Assembly (NCBI GenBank): GCA_002359185.1
Contig: DEML01000042.1
Location: forward strand, 96,299-131,562
Length of the DNA: 35,264 bases
DNA from: Planctomycetaceae bacterium UBA2671
GTDB taxonomy: Bacteria; Planctomycetota; Planctomycetia; Planctomycetales; Planctomycetaceae
Reading direction: 5' to 3'
Both the position numbers and the translations under genes were made by a program. How positions within the stretch are numbered: the stretch's first letter is position 1; each line of letters begins with the position of its first letter. Below, piece after piece: positions 1-6,255 of this stretch. The notes under the pieces are model-generated. The model was not told the origin of the DNA and made no database searches. It worked only from the letters and a program-made list of their open reading frames with translations.

Positions 1-318
1 TACTGGTTCAATTACTGGGTTGGGACCTTCTTCATTGAAGGAAATGTCACTCGTGCAGATCTGGCTGAAGCACTACAGTATGACAGCTTCGCCGACTGGT
101 TCCGAAGTGTGTTTAAGCTGATTTTTGAATTCGGCTGGCCACTGGTGATTGGATCTGTGCTTGTCGGAATCGTGTGTGCCATCCCCAGCTATCCCCTCAC
201 AAAATGGCTGGCCGGGGCTATGCAACGAAAAACTCGACTCATCCAGCTACGTCACCAGCGAAAAGTCGCTCACAAAGCTGCTTTGAAAGAGGCTAAAAAA
301 CTTCAAAATGAACAATAA
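1..318 (+). CDS. DUF2062 membrane protein, C-terminal part
   Basis: This reading frame is open from the first base of the window, so the gene begins outside it and only the last 105 residues are present. The fragment starts with an aromatic stretch (YWFNYWVGTFF). A hydrophobic segment around residues 43-65 (LVIGSVLVGIVCAIPSYPL) is probably membrane-spanning. The tail is highly basic and cytoplasm-like, rich in Lys and Arg, ending KKLQNEQ. This pattern of short hydrophobic segments and a positive tail fits the C-terminal half of DUF2062 proteins, whose role is not established. The stop codon lies inside a 9-bp inverted repeat (310-318/331-339). The family call is by recognition of the pattern only; an unrelated small membrane protein remains possible. 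Confidence 0.6.
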   Translation, partial: YWFNYWVGTFFIEGNVTRADLAEALQYDSFADWFRSVFKLIFEFGWPLVIGSVLVGIVCAIPSYPLTKWLAGAMQRKTRLIQLRHQRKVAHKAALKEAKKLQNEQ

Positions 319-404
319 ACCTCATGCGTCTTATTGTTCATGAAGAACAGAAAAGCGGAGAGTGGAGTTTTGACTGTCTGCCACAGACTATCAGGCACGA
401 TTTG

Positions 405-437
405 AAAAAACACGGAGAAACTCTTTTCCAGAGTTTT
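405..437 (-). terminator. Possible terminator of the yqgE-like gene
   Basis: Just past the minus-strand stop at 441 there is a 7-bp inverted repeat, AAACTCT/AGAGTTT (418-424/430-436), with a 5-base loop. On the minus strand it is followed after seven bases by a run of six T. The stem is short and the T run is displaced, so this is a weak call. Confidence 0.35.
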
Positions 438-440
438 GAG

Positions 441-1007
441 CTAATTCCACTCTGCTTTTTCCGCGGGAATTGGCAAAATCCGGTGTTGACGATAGTACTC
501 CTGAAGCAGTTCATCCCAAAGCTGGTAGGGGCGATTTGAAAAGACCAGTTCCGTGTTGGCTTTAAGAGTAAACCAGTCGCCGCGGTCTAGTTCGCCTTCC
601 AGTTGACCACTACCCCAGCCGGCATATCCTGAATAAACCCGAAAGGAAGAAGTGCATCCTGGGGACTCTCCCATAATAATTTCTTCAAATGCTTCTGCAC
701 TGCTGCCAACAAATACATTCGGGAGTACGGTGATGTCGCTCTTGCCTAAATCGGGATTGTCGTGCAGCATACTCAAAGCCTGAGGTTCAACAGGGCCTCC
801 CACATAAATAACATTCTCAGAGGGGGGGACATTGAAGTGTCCGACTAAAGCATGAGCCAGATTGACAGAAGAAGGGCGATTGACAATCACTCCCATGGCT
901 CCTTCCTCGTTGTGCTCGAGCATGAGAACTGCTGTTCGAAAAAAATTCGAATCGTGCAGATTTTTCGTCGCTAACAGAAAGTGACCTCTTAAAGAATCTC
1001 GTATCAT
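441..1007 (-). CDS. YqgE/AlgH family protein (UPF0301)
   Basis: A 188-residue protein, close to the usual length of about 185 for this family. The family pattern is visible in order: G8-H-F-L-L-A near the start, N21-F-F-R-T, then E31-H-N-E-E-G-A-M-G and N43-R-P. Mid-protein there is a VIYVGGPVEP segment and later a YSGYAGWGSGQLEGEL segment, both typical. The ATG is preceded by AAGGA with a 5-base gap. The molecular role of YqgE/AlgH proteins is unclear; AlgH was named for an effect on alginate regulation in Pseudomonas, which says little here. It is transcribed divergently from the haem-motif lipoprotein gene across about 350 bases, so it is probably monocistronic. Confidence 0.92.
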   Translation of the reverse strand: MIRDSLRGHFLLATKNLHDSNFFRTAVLMLEHNEEGAMGVIVNRPSSVNLAHALVGHFNVPPSENVIYVGGPVEPQALSMLHDNPDLGKSDITVLPNVFVGSSAEAFEEIIMGESPGCTSSFRVYSGYAGWGSGQLEGELDRGDWFTLKANTELVFSNRPYQLWDELLQEYYRQHRILPIPAEKAEWN

Positions 1008-1356
1008 CCCTGTCCTTTTCTGTGTAATGACATAATTCGTTGTTGGCTTATTGATCGGACCGATGACGGATGCGCTGCGTCTGAATTTCTCCTGAAGTAA
1101 ACCGTAATTTTACCCACACAATCCAATCCTGAAAGCCGACTTCTGGAAAAGACTTCACTTACACTATACGATATTGTCAGAGCAGGGAGTAGACTAGATA
1201 TTTGTCGAGGTCTTATTTTCCTTCGATTCTTGTAGGATTACCTGCTAAGTTGGAAAATCGATTTCTGAGTCCTGATTGTTTCTGATGCGAAAATCTGTCA
1301 TGTTCAATTTCATATTAAATGACCATAAATTGCCTGTTCTCAGAACGGTGTCGAAT
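1008..1356. other. Divergent intergenic region
   Basis: About 350 bases between the yqgE-like gene and the lipoprotein gene. It must hold both promoters, but I see no convincing -35/-10 pair, repeat or hairpin. An in-frame upstream TTG at 1276 would extend the lipoprotein gene into this region but would bury its signal peptide, so I treat 1276-1356 as untranslated. Confidence 0.4.
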
Positions 1357-2436
1357 ATGCGAATAACTCATGTGTTGTTACTCAGCCTGTGCCTCTGCAA
1401 CTCCGCTGTGATGATTGGATGCAGTTCGAATGATCCACCAGCACCTGCGCAGAATTCGTCCACATCAGAACCGAAGCAATCGACTACTGATAATCAGGCC
1501 AATCCATCAAAAAATGATCAGACAGCGGATTCGAGTAATGATCCTGATCGCAAGTACGTCGACGGCATCCCTTACGATGTTTTTTATGATCGTCCACTCA
1601 CGGTGGCAGCAGAAAATACTTCACCTCCGCCAACTACAAACAATATGGCTGCCACAACCACGACACAAATGAATTCGAGTGAAATGAATTCAACGACTCC
1701 GCCTCCCGCAACTGAGACGCCTCCCCCTGCCACCGCGAGCAGTGGTGCGTGGGACGAAGTGATTACGAAAGACCGGTTGATCGAAGAGGTTACGCGGATC
1801 CGGAATACATTGACGGCGAATTTGAATTCTGTGGGAAGTTTCAATCGAGAGCTGCTGGCCATTCAGATCGACTCAGCCACACTGGCGGCTCTTTCTGGAA
1901 TTGCGACTCAATACCCGGCTGAATTTACCTGGAAAGATAAAGCTCATTTTGTTCGAGATATGTCTTCTGAAATTGCTGTGGCTGCAGAAACGCGGGGTCG
2001 ACCGGGCTTCGAAGTCGCTGAAAAGAATTACCTCAATATTATTGAAATACTCAACGGGGGGACGCCGGCTGAGTTACCGGAAAGTGAAACGGAAACCGTT
2101 TTCAGTGACGTAGCGGATCGAAACCTGCTCATGAAGAAAATCAGTGCCAATAACGATTGGTTGCGGACCACAATCAGCAATGATAATGACTTGAAAAGTA
2201 AGAAAGATGAGGTCGTTGCTCGATCGGCTTTGATTCGTGCTCTCGGGCAAGTCGTTCACATGGAAGATTATGTTTTTGCTGATGAAGACGAGTATCAAAA
2301 GTACTGCCAGGAACTCATTGATGGGGCTGCTCAAATGCAAGAGGGGGCTGAGACTGACGACTACAATCTTTTCGATACCGGTTACCAGCTTCTCAACAAA
2401 AGCTGCAACGATTGTCATCCGGTGTATTTGAACTAA
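1357..2436 (+). CDS. Lipoprotein with C-terminal cytochrome c'-like haem motif
   Basis: From the ATG at 1357 this is a 359-residue protein. The start is chosen because it gives a clean lipoprotein signal: MRITHVLLL..., then MIGC with Cys22 as the lipidated residue. After it comes a long disordered linker, about residues 23-130, rich in Pro, Thr, Ser, Asn and Gln (TTPPPATETPPP). The folded part, about 135-359, is mostly helical and ends KSCNDCHPVYLN, a single CxxCH haem-attachment motif at residues 350-354. A CxxCH at the extreme C-terminus of a helical domain is the layout of cytochrome c'-type four-helix bundles, so a membrane-tethered c-type cytochrome is the best inference. Whether it carries electrons, binds gas or is structural cannot be told. 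It converges with the next gene with only 14 bases between stops. Confidence 0.7.
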   Translation: MRITHVLLLSLCLCNSAVMIGCSSNDPPAPAQNSSTSEPKQSTTDNQANPSKNDQTADSSNDPDRKYVDGIPYDVFYDRPLTVAAENTSPPPTTNNMAATTTTQMNSSEMNSTTPPPATETPPPATASSGAWDEVITKDRLIEEVTRIRNTLTANLNSVGSFNRELLAIQIDSATLAALSGIATQYPAEFTWKDKAHFVRDMSSEIAVAAETRGRPGFEVAEKNYLNIIEILNGGTPAELPESETETVFSDVADRNLLMKKISANNDWLRTTISNDNDLKSKKDEVVARSALIRALGQVVHMEDYVFADEDEYQKYCQELIDGAAQMQEGAETDDYNLFDTGYQLLNKSCNDCHPVYLN

Positions 2437-2450
2437 TCGACATCAACAAC

Positions 2451-2774
2451 TCACCATCCAAGCGACATATTTGTTTCGATTGCTCGCTGAGCCGCCGGTT
2501 GATCGGCCCCTGTTTCCTGCATGTACAGGCGAATGGCGTCTTCTTTATCACCCTGTGCTTTTGATAGGCAGTCTCGGGCGGTATTACAGAGGGCATCGTT
2601 TTGAGGAAATCCCAATAGCCCCTTGGAGATGACCCACAAATCACGTGGACGTCGATTAATTCGGACAAAATCATCATCCGGATAATGTTCATGAGCCATC
2701 GTACGTGCCTGCTCTTCATTCTCTGCCCAGCCAATCATGATATGAGCATTGGTTTCGATTTCATAAAGCGGCAT
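2451..2774 (-). CDS. Conserved-looking small protein, unknown function
   Basis: A 107-residue soluble, acidic protein with no signal peptide or membrane segment. I do not recognise a named domain. The N-terminal half (MPLYEIETNAHIMIGWAENE) looks like a small alpha/beta fold. The C-terminal half is helical (KEDAIRLYMQETGADQPAAQ) and has the feel of a UBA-like three-helix unit, which is only an impression. Codon use and a Shine-Dalgarno-like GAGGG 8-9 bases before the ATG support a real gene. It converges with the lipoprotein gene and points away from the tRNA, so it is probably transcribed alone. Confidence 0.7.
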   Translation of the reverse strand: MPLYEIETNAHIMIGWAENEEQARTMAHEHYPDDDFVRINRRPRDLWVISKGLLGFPQNDALCNTARDCLSKAQGDKEDAIRLYMQETGADQPAAQRAIETNMSLGW

Positions 2775-2914
2775 GCAGGCACCCTCGAAGCACAGTCAGA
2801 AGGATTGGACGAAAAGTCAGTATAAAATGCAGATCCCGGTAAGAGATTTCACTTCTATTCTAAGATTTTCTCCCCCCGGAACGCAATTCCCATCAGAAAA
2901 GGTGAACTTCTCTC

Positions 2915-2941
2915 TTGAAAGAGTTGTCGAAGGGGTATAAA
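2915..2941 (+). promoter_or_regulatory. Probable tRNA-Gln promoter
   Basis: A TTGAAA (2915-2920) and a TATAAA (2936-2941) lie just before the tRNA. The spacer is 15 bases for TTGAAA, or 17 if TCTTGA at 2913 is used. Transcription would start within about ten bases of the mature 5' end. By eye only. Confidence 0.45.
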
Positions 2942-2954
2942 TTTCCTGTATCAT

Positions 2955-3025
2955 TGCCCGATGGTGTAACGGTAGCACAAAAGATTCTGATTCTTTCAGT
3001 TGGGGTTCGAATCCCTGTCGGGTAA
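2955..3025 (+). tRNA. tRNA-Gln (anticodon CUG)
   Basis: A complete 71-base cloverleaf can be drawn. The acceptor stem is 2955-2961 with 3018-3024 (one G-U pair), with discriminator A3025. The D stem is 2964-2967/2975-2978. The anticodon stem is 2980-2984/2992-2996 with a 7-base loop carrying CTG at 2987-2989. The T stem is 3001-3005/3013-3017 with loop TTCGAAT. CTG reads the CAG glutamine codon. The 3' CCA is not encoded. A Rho-independent terminator follows seven bases later, so it is a single-gene transcript. Confidence 0.95.
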
Positions 3026-3031
3026 CTCAAG

Positions 3032-3062
3032 AGCTGTTCTGATTTTCAGGGCAGCTTTTTTT
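3032..3062 (+). terminator. Rho-independent terminator of tRNA-Gln
   Basis: Stem AGCTG-TT-CTG pairs with CAG-GG-CAGCT (3032-3056), with the two central positions as G-U wobbles and a five-base loop. It is followed by six to seven T. It sits seven bases after the tRNA discriminator base. Confidence 0.85.
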
Positions 3063-3326
3063 ATGCGCTGTGAAATTCCGCATTGTGGAAAAGTTTGCAA
3101 TTTTTGGCGGGAGAGTGAGAATAATTGGCTGAAAACTCCGGACTGCGCGTTTGTGTCAATCGCTATGCTTCTGGTGATTTCAGCAAGGTTTCCTGAATAA
3201 GCGGACGATAACAATTCTTGCCGACAATCGTATCTGTCATTTTGCTGTTGCCACTCTATTCGTTGTAGCAGTTGAACAGATGCAAAAATTTCGACCTCAT
3301 CGATCGACAATCAGGAGCAAGTTTTT
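3063..3326. other. Intergenic region between tRNA terminator and small gene
   Basis: About 260 bases. An open frame on the minus strand here has no supporting start signal. The only element I can point to is AGGAG at 3312-3316, the ribosome binding site of the next gene. I see no repeat or structured RNA. Confidence 0.3.
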
Positions 3327-3608
3327 ATGCCAATTCTTCCCAAGACCTGGACGGACTTGATAGAATTTATACATCATTCTCTTTGCAATAAAGAAAATCT
3401 GATCCCTGAGCAATTTCCCCTGGATACCTCACCACTGCTGCGGCGCGATCAATTCTGCGGGATGGAATTTACGTTATTTGGGCCACGTCAAATACGTTTG
3501 AACGCAGTCTGGGCTGCAGACGTCAACACAATCTATTTCTTCGATGCCCGAGGAGTGCGGTACGAGTCCGTGAAGTTGACGGACACAGTGACCGGAGTCC
3601 CTGCCTGA
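3327..3608 (+). CDS. Small hypothetical protein
   Basis: A 93-residue soluble protein starting at an ATG with AGGAG about ten bases upstream. I do not recognise a family with certainty. The sequence has an N-terminal helix (MPILPKTWTDLIEFIHHSL), a basic turn, then a beta-rich half (GMEFTLFGPRQIRLNAVWAA) followed by FFDARGVRYESVKL, suggesting a compact alpha-plus-beta domain. No cysteine pair or catalytic motif stands out. It is followed by a strong bidirectional hairpin, so it is a single-gene unit. The long open frames opposite it on the minus strand lack start signals and look like shadows. Confidence 0.6.
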   Translation: MPILPKTWTDLIEFIHHSLCNKENLIPEQFPLDTSPLLRRDQFCGMEFTLFGPRQIRLNAVWAADVNTIYFFDARGVRYESVKLTDTVTGVPA

Positions 3609-3649
3609 TTTCGGATTGAACACATCGAAACACTGTACTGGAATTGTAA

Positions 3650-3687
3650 GTGAGTGAGTCATTCCCGAAACCACTCACTCACATTTT
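3650..3687. terminator. Bidirectional terminator hairpin
   Basis: A perfect 10-bp inverted repeat, GTGAGTGAGT (3650-3659) and ACTCACTCAC (3673-3682), with a 13-base loop and ATTTTG after it on the plus strand. It lies between two convergent genes, the small hypothetical gene and the PadR-like gene, and can serve both. Confidence 0.6.
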
Positions 3688-3710
3688 GCGATAAGGTTGT
3701 TTTGCTGAGA

Positions 3711-4001
3711 CTACTTCCAGGTTTCAACGGCATGCTTCATAAAGTCCAGTTTTTGCTTGAACGTTTTCTTACCCTTAGCGGATGCGCGAAACTTCTTGCC
3801 GGTTTTTGTCGTTTTGATGGTACACAGACCTTCTTTACCCAGACGTTCGAAATATGTGTAGAACGAACTCGTGCTCGTGTCCCAGCCGTAGTCGTCTCGA
3901 AGAAGCTGACGTAATTCCGTACCGGTTTTTTCACCGTCGATGACTAACCCTAATAAAACAAATTGGACATCGCTCAAACCGCGTGGAATGTTGTGACTCA
4001 T
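3711..4001 (-). CDS. PadR-like winged-helix transcriptional regulator
   Basis: A 96-residue protein, the length of a bare winged-helix domain. The family layout is visible: L9-S-D-V-Q-F-V-L-L-G-L-V start helix, G-T-E-L-R-Q-L-L-R-D-D-Y helix, then the recognition helix around S43-S-F-Y-T-Y-F-E-R-L-G-K-E-G-L and a beta wing (TIKTTKTGKKFRASAKGKK). The small second domain of many PadR proteins is reduced to a short C-terminal helix, as in the small (subfamily 2) PadR proteins. These usually repress a nearby gene and their own promoter in response to small molecules. Its target is not evident; the nearest candidates are itself and the genes at 3327 and 4254. A perfect palindrome lies about 30 bases upstream of its start. 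Confidence 0.75.
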   Translation of the reverse strand: MSHNIPRGLSDVQFVLLGLVIDGEKTGTELRQLLRDDYGWDTSTSSFYTYFERLGKEGLCTIKTTKTGKKFRASAKGKKTFKQKLDFMKHAVETWK

Positions 4002-4031
4002 GTAGAATACCTGGAATCAATAAGTAATGCA

Positions 4032-4041
4032 TTTGCGCAAA
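4032..4041. promoter_or_regulatory. Palindrome upstream of the PadR-like gene, possible operator
   Basis: TTTGCGCAAA is a perfect 10-bp palindrome 31-40 bases before the PadR-like ATG. A second TGCGC lies twelve bases further on. The position fits an autoregulatory site, but PadR operators are usually longer, so this is speculative. Confidence 0.3.
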
Positions 4042-4170
4042 ACAGTGCGCGTCCGGCATAACTAATTGATCCCGGTCCTCAATTCAAGTGAATTGCGAGA
4101 AAAAAATGAGAACTCTACGCAAGTGGACCATTTTTCAACAGTTTTGCTCAGAAATTCTTCGAGATGTTTT

Positions 4171-4212
4171 AAAACAAAACAATCCCTTGTGATAATAAAC
4201 GAGAGATTGTTT
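4171..4212 (-). terminator. Possible leuA terminator
   Basis: An 8-bp inverted repeat, AAACAATC/GATTGTTT (4177-4184/4205-4212), lies about 40 bases past the leuA stop. On the minus strand it runs into TTGTTTT. The 20-base loop makes it weak. Confidence 0.35.
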
Positions 4213-4253
4213 GCATCGATTCCATGCAGAAAAATCATCGCGATTGTGAATGC

Positions 4254-5801
4254 TTAACTCTCTGCAGGTTGCTTTTCATTCGAAAGTCTTTGAGACAACG
4301 CCTTATTCAAAGCCTGCAGATAGGCAGCTGATGCCGCTTCAATGACATCGGTGCTAATCCCGTGACCATGATAAGTTTCGGAGCCATCTGCAATCGTGAC
4401 ATTGACCTGTCCCAACGCATCCTTGCCACTCGAAACACTACTGACATCAAAATCTTTCAGTTTGACGCTCACGCCGACTACTCGCTCCAGTGCAACGAAC
4501 ACGGCATCAATTGGTCCATCTCCCGTAGCTGCATCACGACGGACATCTCCATTTTCATGACGCAGTTCTATCGTGGCTGTTGGAATGGTTCCTGTGCCAG
4601 CAGAGGTGTGCATGGAAACCATCGACCAGATTTCAGGAACCTGATGGGATCGCTGTTCCATCAAGGCAATGATATCTGCATCGTAGACTTCTTTTTTCTT
4701 GTCGGCCAGAGTGATGAAATCATCGAACACTTTCTGAAATGTTTCTTCATCAGGTGTGTAGCCGAGTGATTTTAATCGGTCCTGGAACGCATGACGTCCA
4801 CTGTGTTTTCCCAGAACCAGATTCGTCCCGAGGAAACCGACATCTTCAGGTCGCATGATTTCGTAAGTTGTCCGCTCCTGCAACATCCCATGCTGATGGA
4901 TCCCGGCTTCATGCGCGAAGGCGTTCTGTCCTACAATTGCTTTATTGCGCTGGACTTTCATACCTGTCACTGTAGAGACCAGTCGACTGGTGGGCACGAG
5001 CCGGGGCGTTTTGATATTCGTGGTGATGTTGTAATAGTCCTTCCGGGTTTTAAGGGCCATGACAATTTCTTCAAGAGCGGCATTGCCGGCTCGTTCGCCC
5101 AGGCCATTCATAGTGCACTCGACCTGACGAGCACCTGCCTCAACCGCAGCCAATGAATTTGCGACGGCCAGGCCAAGGTCATTATGACAGTGCGTGCTGA
5201 TAATCGCCTGATCGATATTCGGGACCTGCGCCTTCAGGGTGCGAATCATGTTGTAATAATGACTTGGCGTGGCATAGCCGACGGTATCGGGAATGTTAAC
5301 CGTTGTTGCTCCTGCGGTTATTGCTGTTTCGACCACCTTGCACAGAAAATCGAGTTCGGTTCGCGAGGCATCTTCGGGAGAGAATTCAATGTTATCGCAG
5401 TAGCCACGTGCCCGTCCAACCATTTCAGCTGTGCGTCGGATGATTTCTTCTTCGGCCATTTTGAGTTTGTACTGCATATGAATTGCAGACGTAGCCAGGA
5501 AGACATGAATGCGGGATTTCTGGGCATGCTTCAGCGCTTCCCAGGCGCGATCGATATCTTCTGCACGACAGCGAGCCAGTCCACAAATGGTGGTGCGATC
5601 TCCGAGTTGTTCGGCTATCGTTTTGACGGCTTTAAAATCATCGGGCGAGGCAATCGGAAAACCAGCCTCAATGATATCGACACCCAGTTCAACCAGCGCA
5701 TTGGCCACTTCAAGCTTTTCAGCCATATTCATACTGCAGCCAGGCGATTGCTCGCCGTCTCGAAGAGTCGTGTCGAAAATGCGAATGACGTCGTCACTCA
5801 T
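4254..5801 (-). CDS. leuA: 2-Isopropylmalate synthase
   Basis: A 515-residue protein, the normal length for the long bacterial form. It condenses acetyl-CoA with 2-oxoisovalerate in the first committed step of leucine synthesis. The catalytic TIM barrel opens with I8-F-D-T-T-L-R-D-G-E-Q-S-P, which supplies Arg14 and the metal-binding Asp15. The HCHND motif gives His204 and His206 as further metal ligands, and CTMNGLGERAGNAALEEI completes the active site. Residues from about 390 onwards form the C-terminal regulatory domain where leucine binds in this family (GDVRRDAATGDGPIDAVF). The ATG has AAGGA eight bases upstream. No other leu gene is adjacent. Expression is very likely controlled by the attenuator described upstream. 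Confidence 0.97.
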   Translation of the reverse strand: MSDDVIRIFDTTLRDGEQSPGCSMNMAEKLEVANALVELGVDIIEAGFPIASPDDFKAVKTIAEQLGDRTTICGLARCRAEDIDRAWEALKHAQKSRIHVFLATSAIHMQYKLKMAEEEIIRRTAEMVGRARGYCDNIEFSPEDASRTELDFLCKVVETAITAGATTVNIPDTVGYATPSHYYNMIRTLKAQVPNIDQAIISTHCHNDLGLAVANSLAAVEAGARQVECTMNGLGERAGNAALEEIVMALKTRKDYYNITTNIKTPRLVPTSRLVSTVTGMKVQRNKAIVGQNAFAHEAGIHQHGMLQERTTYEIMRPEDVGFLGTNLVLGKHSGRHAFQDRLKSLGYTPDEETFQKVFDDFITLADKKKEVYDADIIALMEQRSHQVPEIWSMVSMHTSAGTGTIPTATIELRHENGDVRRDAATGDGPIDAVFVALERVVGVSVKLKDFDVSSVSSGKDALGQVNVTIADGSETYHGHGISTDVIEAASAAYLQALNKALSQRLSNEKQPAES

Positions 5802-5909
5802 GAGATTTTTCCTTATCGCAAAATTAAATTCGCGTATAGTCAGTTATTGAAGGAATTCTATTCACTGCTCGTTGAGAGTGAATCACAAGGTTAAGTTCTC
5901 TGTATGCAC

Positions 5910-5947
5910 AAAAAAAGCCCTGAGACAGGGGTTGTCTCAGGGCTTTT
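5910..5947 (-). terminator. leuA attenuator: terminator hairpin
   Basis: A perfect 15-bp stem (5913-5927 with 5933-5947, arm AAAAGCCCTGAGACA) closes a 5-base loop. Read on the minus strand it ends in seven consecutive T. It lies about 110 bases before the leuA start and after the leader peptide, so it would stop transcription before leuA unless prevented. Confidence 0.9.
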
Positions 5948-6013
5948 CAAGAAATGCATCTACGTAGCCTAAGACGTCCCACTTTTGAATGGGCTTAGTA
6001 GTCCGCTTAGGCT
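5934..6013 (-). promoter_or_regulatory. leuA attenuator: pause and antiterminator structures
   Basis: In minus-strand RNA, segment 1 (AGCCTAAG, 6013-6006) pairs perfectly with segment 2 (CTTAGGCT, 5973-5966), enclosing the last part of the leader peptide including the CTA-CTA pair. Segment 2, extended as GTCTTAGGCT (5975-5966), can instead pair with AGCCCTGAGAC (5944-5934), the 5' arm of the terminator. That gives ten pairs, one a G-U, with one bulged C. The 1:2 and 2:3 pairings exclude each other, and 2:3 destroys the terminator. This is the classical logic of ribosome-mediated attenuation, read directly from the sequence. Confidence 0.85.
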
Positions 6014-6043
6014 CAGGAGGTTATAGGCAAATTTTATATTCAT
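5969..6043 (-). CDS. leuL: Leucine-rich leader peptide of leuA
   Basis: A 24-codon frame starting at ATG 6043 and ending with TAG at 5969, too short to appear in ordinary gene calls. Codons 9, 10, 12, 15 and 16 are leucine: CTC, CTG, CTA, CTA, CTA. Five Leu in eight codons, three of them CTA, is what a leucine-sensing leader needs. A ribosome stalled here for lack of charged tRNA-Leu would cover segment 1 of the downstream hairpins and free segment 2 to form the antiterminator. No strong Shine-Dalgarno is visible. A six-codon frame ends in TGA overlapping this ATG (ATGA), and the predicted promoter places the transcript start near the ATG, so it may be leaderless or coupled. The gene symbol is by analogy with enteric leuL. 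Confidence 0.82.
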   Translation of the reverse strand: MNIKFAYNLLSLSGLLSPFKSGTS

Positions 6044-6049
6044 AACTTA

Positions 6050-6078
6050 AAATTACTCATTTCGATGGCTTTGGTCAA
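6050..6078 (-). promoter_or_regulatory. Candidate promoter of the leuL-leuA transcript
   Basis: On the minus strand, TTGACC (6078-6073), a 17-base spacer, then TAATTT (6055-6050). The -35 matches five of six consensus positions; the -10 is weaker. The start would fall at about 6043, on the leader ATG. A different -10 further upstream is possible. Confidence 0.4.
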
Positions 6079-6186
6079 GCTATTCAGCTGGATTTCCGGT
6101 CAGAGTTCCCAGTCAACTCTGTTTCTGGACAGTCTTGCAAGTAAACTGGTTCGCCCGAAATTGCCCCTCACAAATTATTCTGCAGG

Positions 6187-6195
6187 TGATATAAT
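6187..6195 (+). promoter_or_regulatory. Extended -10 promoter of the acyl-CoA dehydrogenase gene
   Basis: TGATATAAT contains a perfect TATAAT preceded by the TG of an extended -10. No good -35 is seen, which extended -10 promoters tolerate. It leaves a 5' untranslated region of about 55 bases before the ATG at 6256. Confidence 0.5.
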
Positions 6196-6255
6196 ACATA
6201 AACGTCGGTTAATGAATATGAATCGGCTGAGATCATTAGCAACAAGGAATAATAG

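Noticed and set aside
3654..3914. Plus-strand open frame opposite the PadR-like gene
   Set aside because: It overlaps the terminator hairpin and the regulator, and its translation has no coherent domain; a shadow.
5184..5894. A 236-codon open frame opposite leuA
   Set aside because: It is antisense to a confidently identified gene, runs over the leuA start and has no ribosome binding site or recognisable protein pattern; it reflects codon bias of leuA.
5910..5947. The hairpin as a terminator for the divergent acyl-CoA dehydrogenase or a simple transcript end
   Set aside because: No gene on either strand ends here. On the minus strand it is followed by the T run and lies between the leader peptide and leuA, which only fits attenuation.
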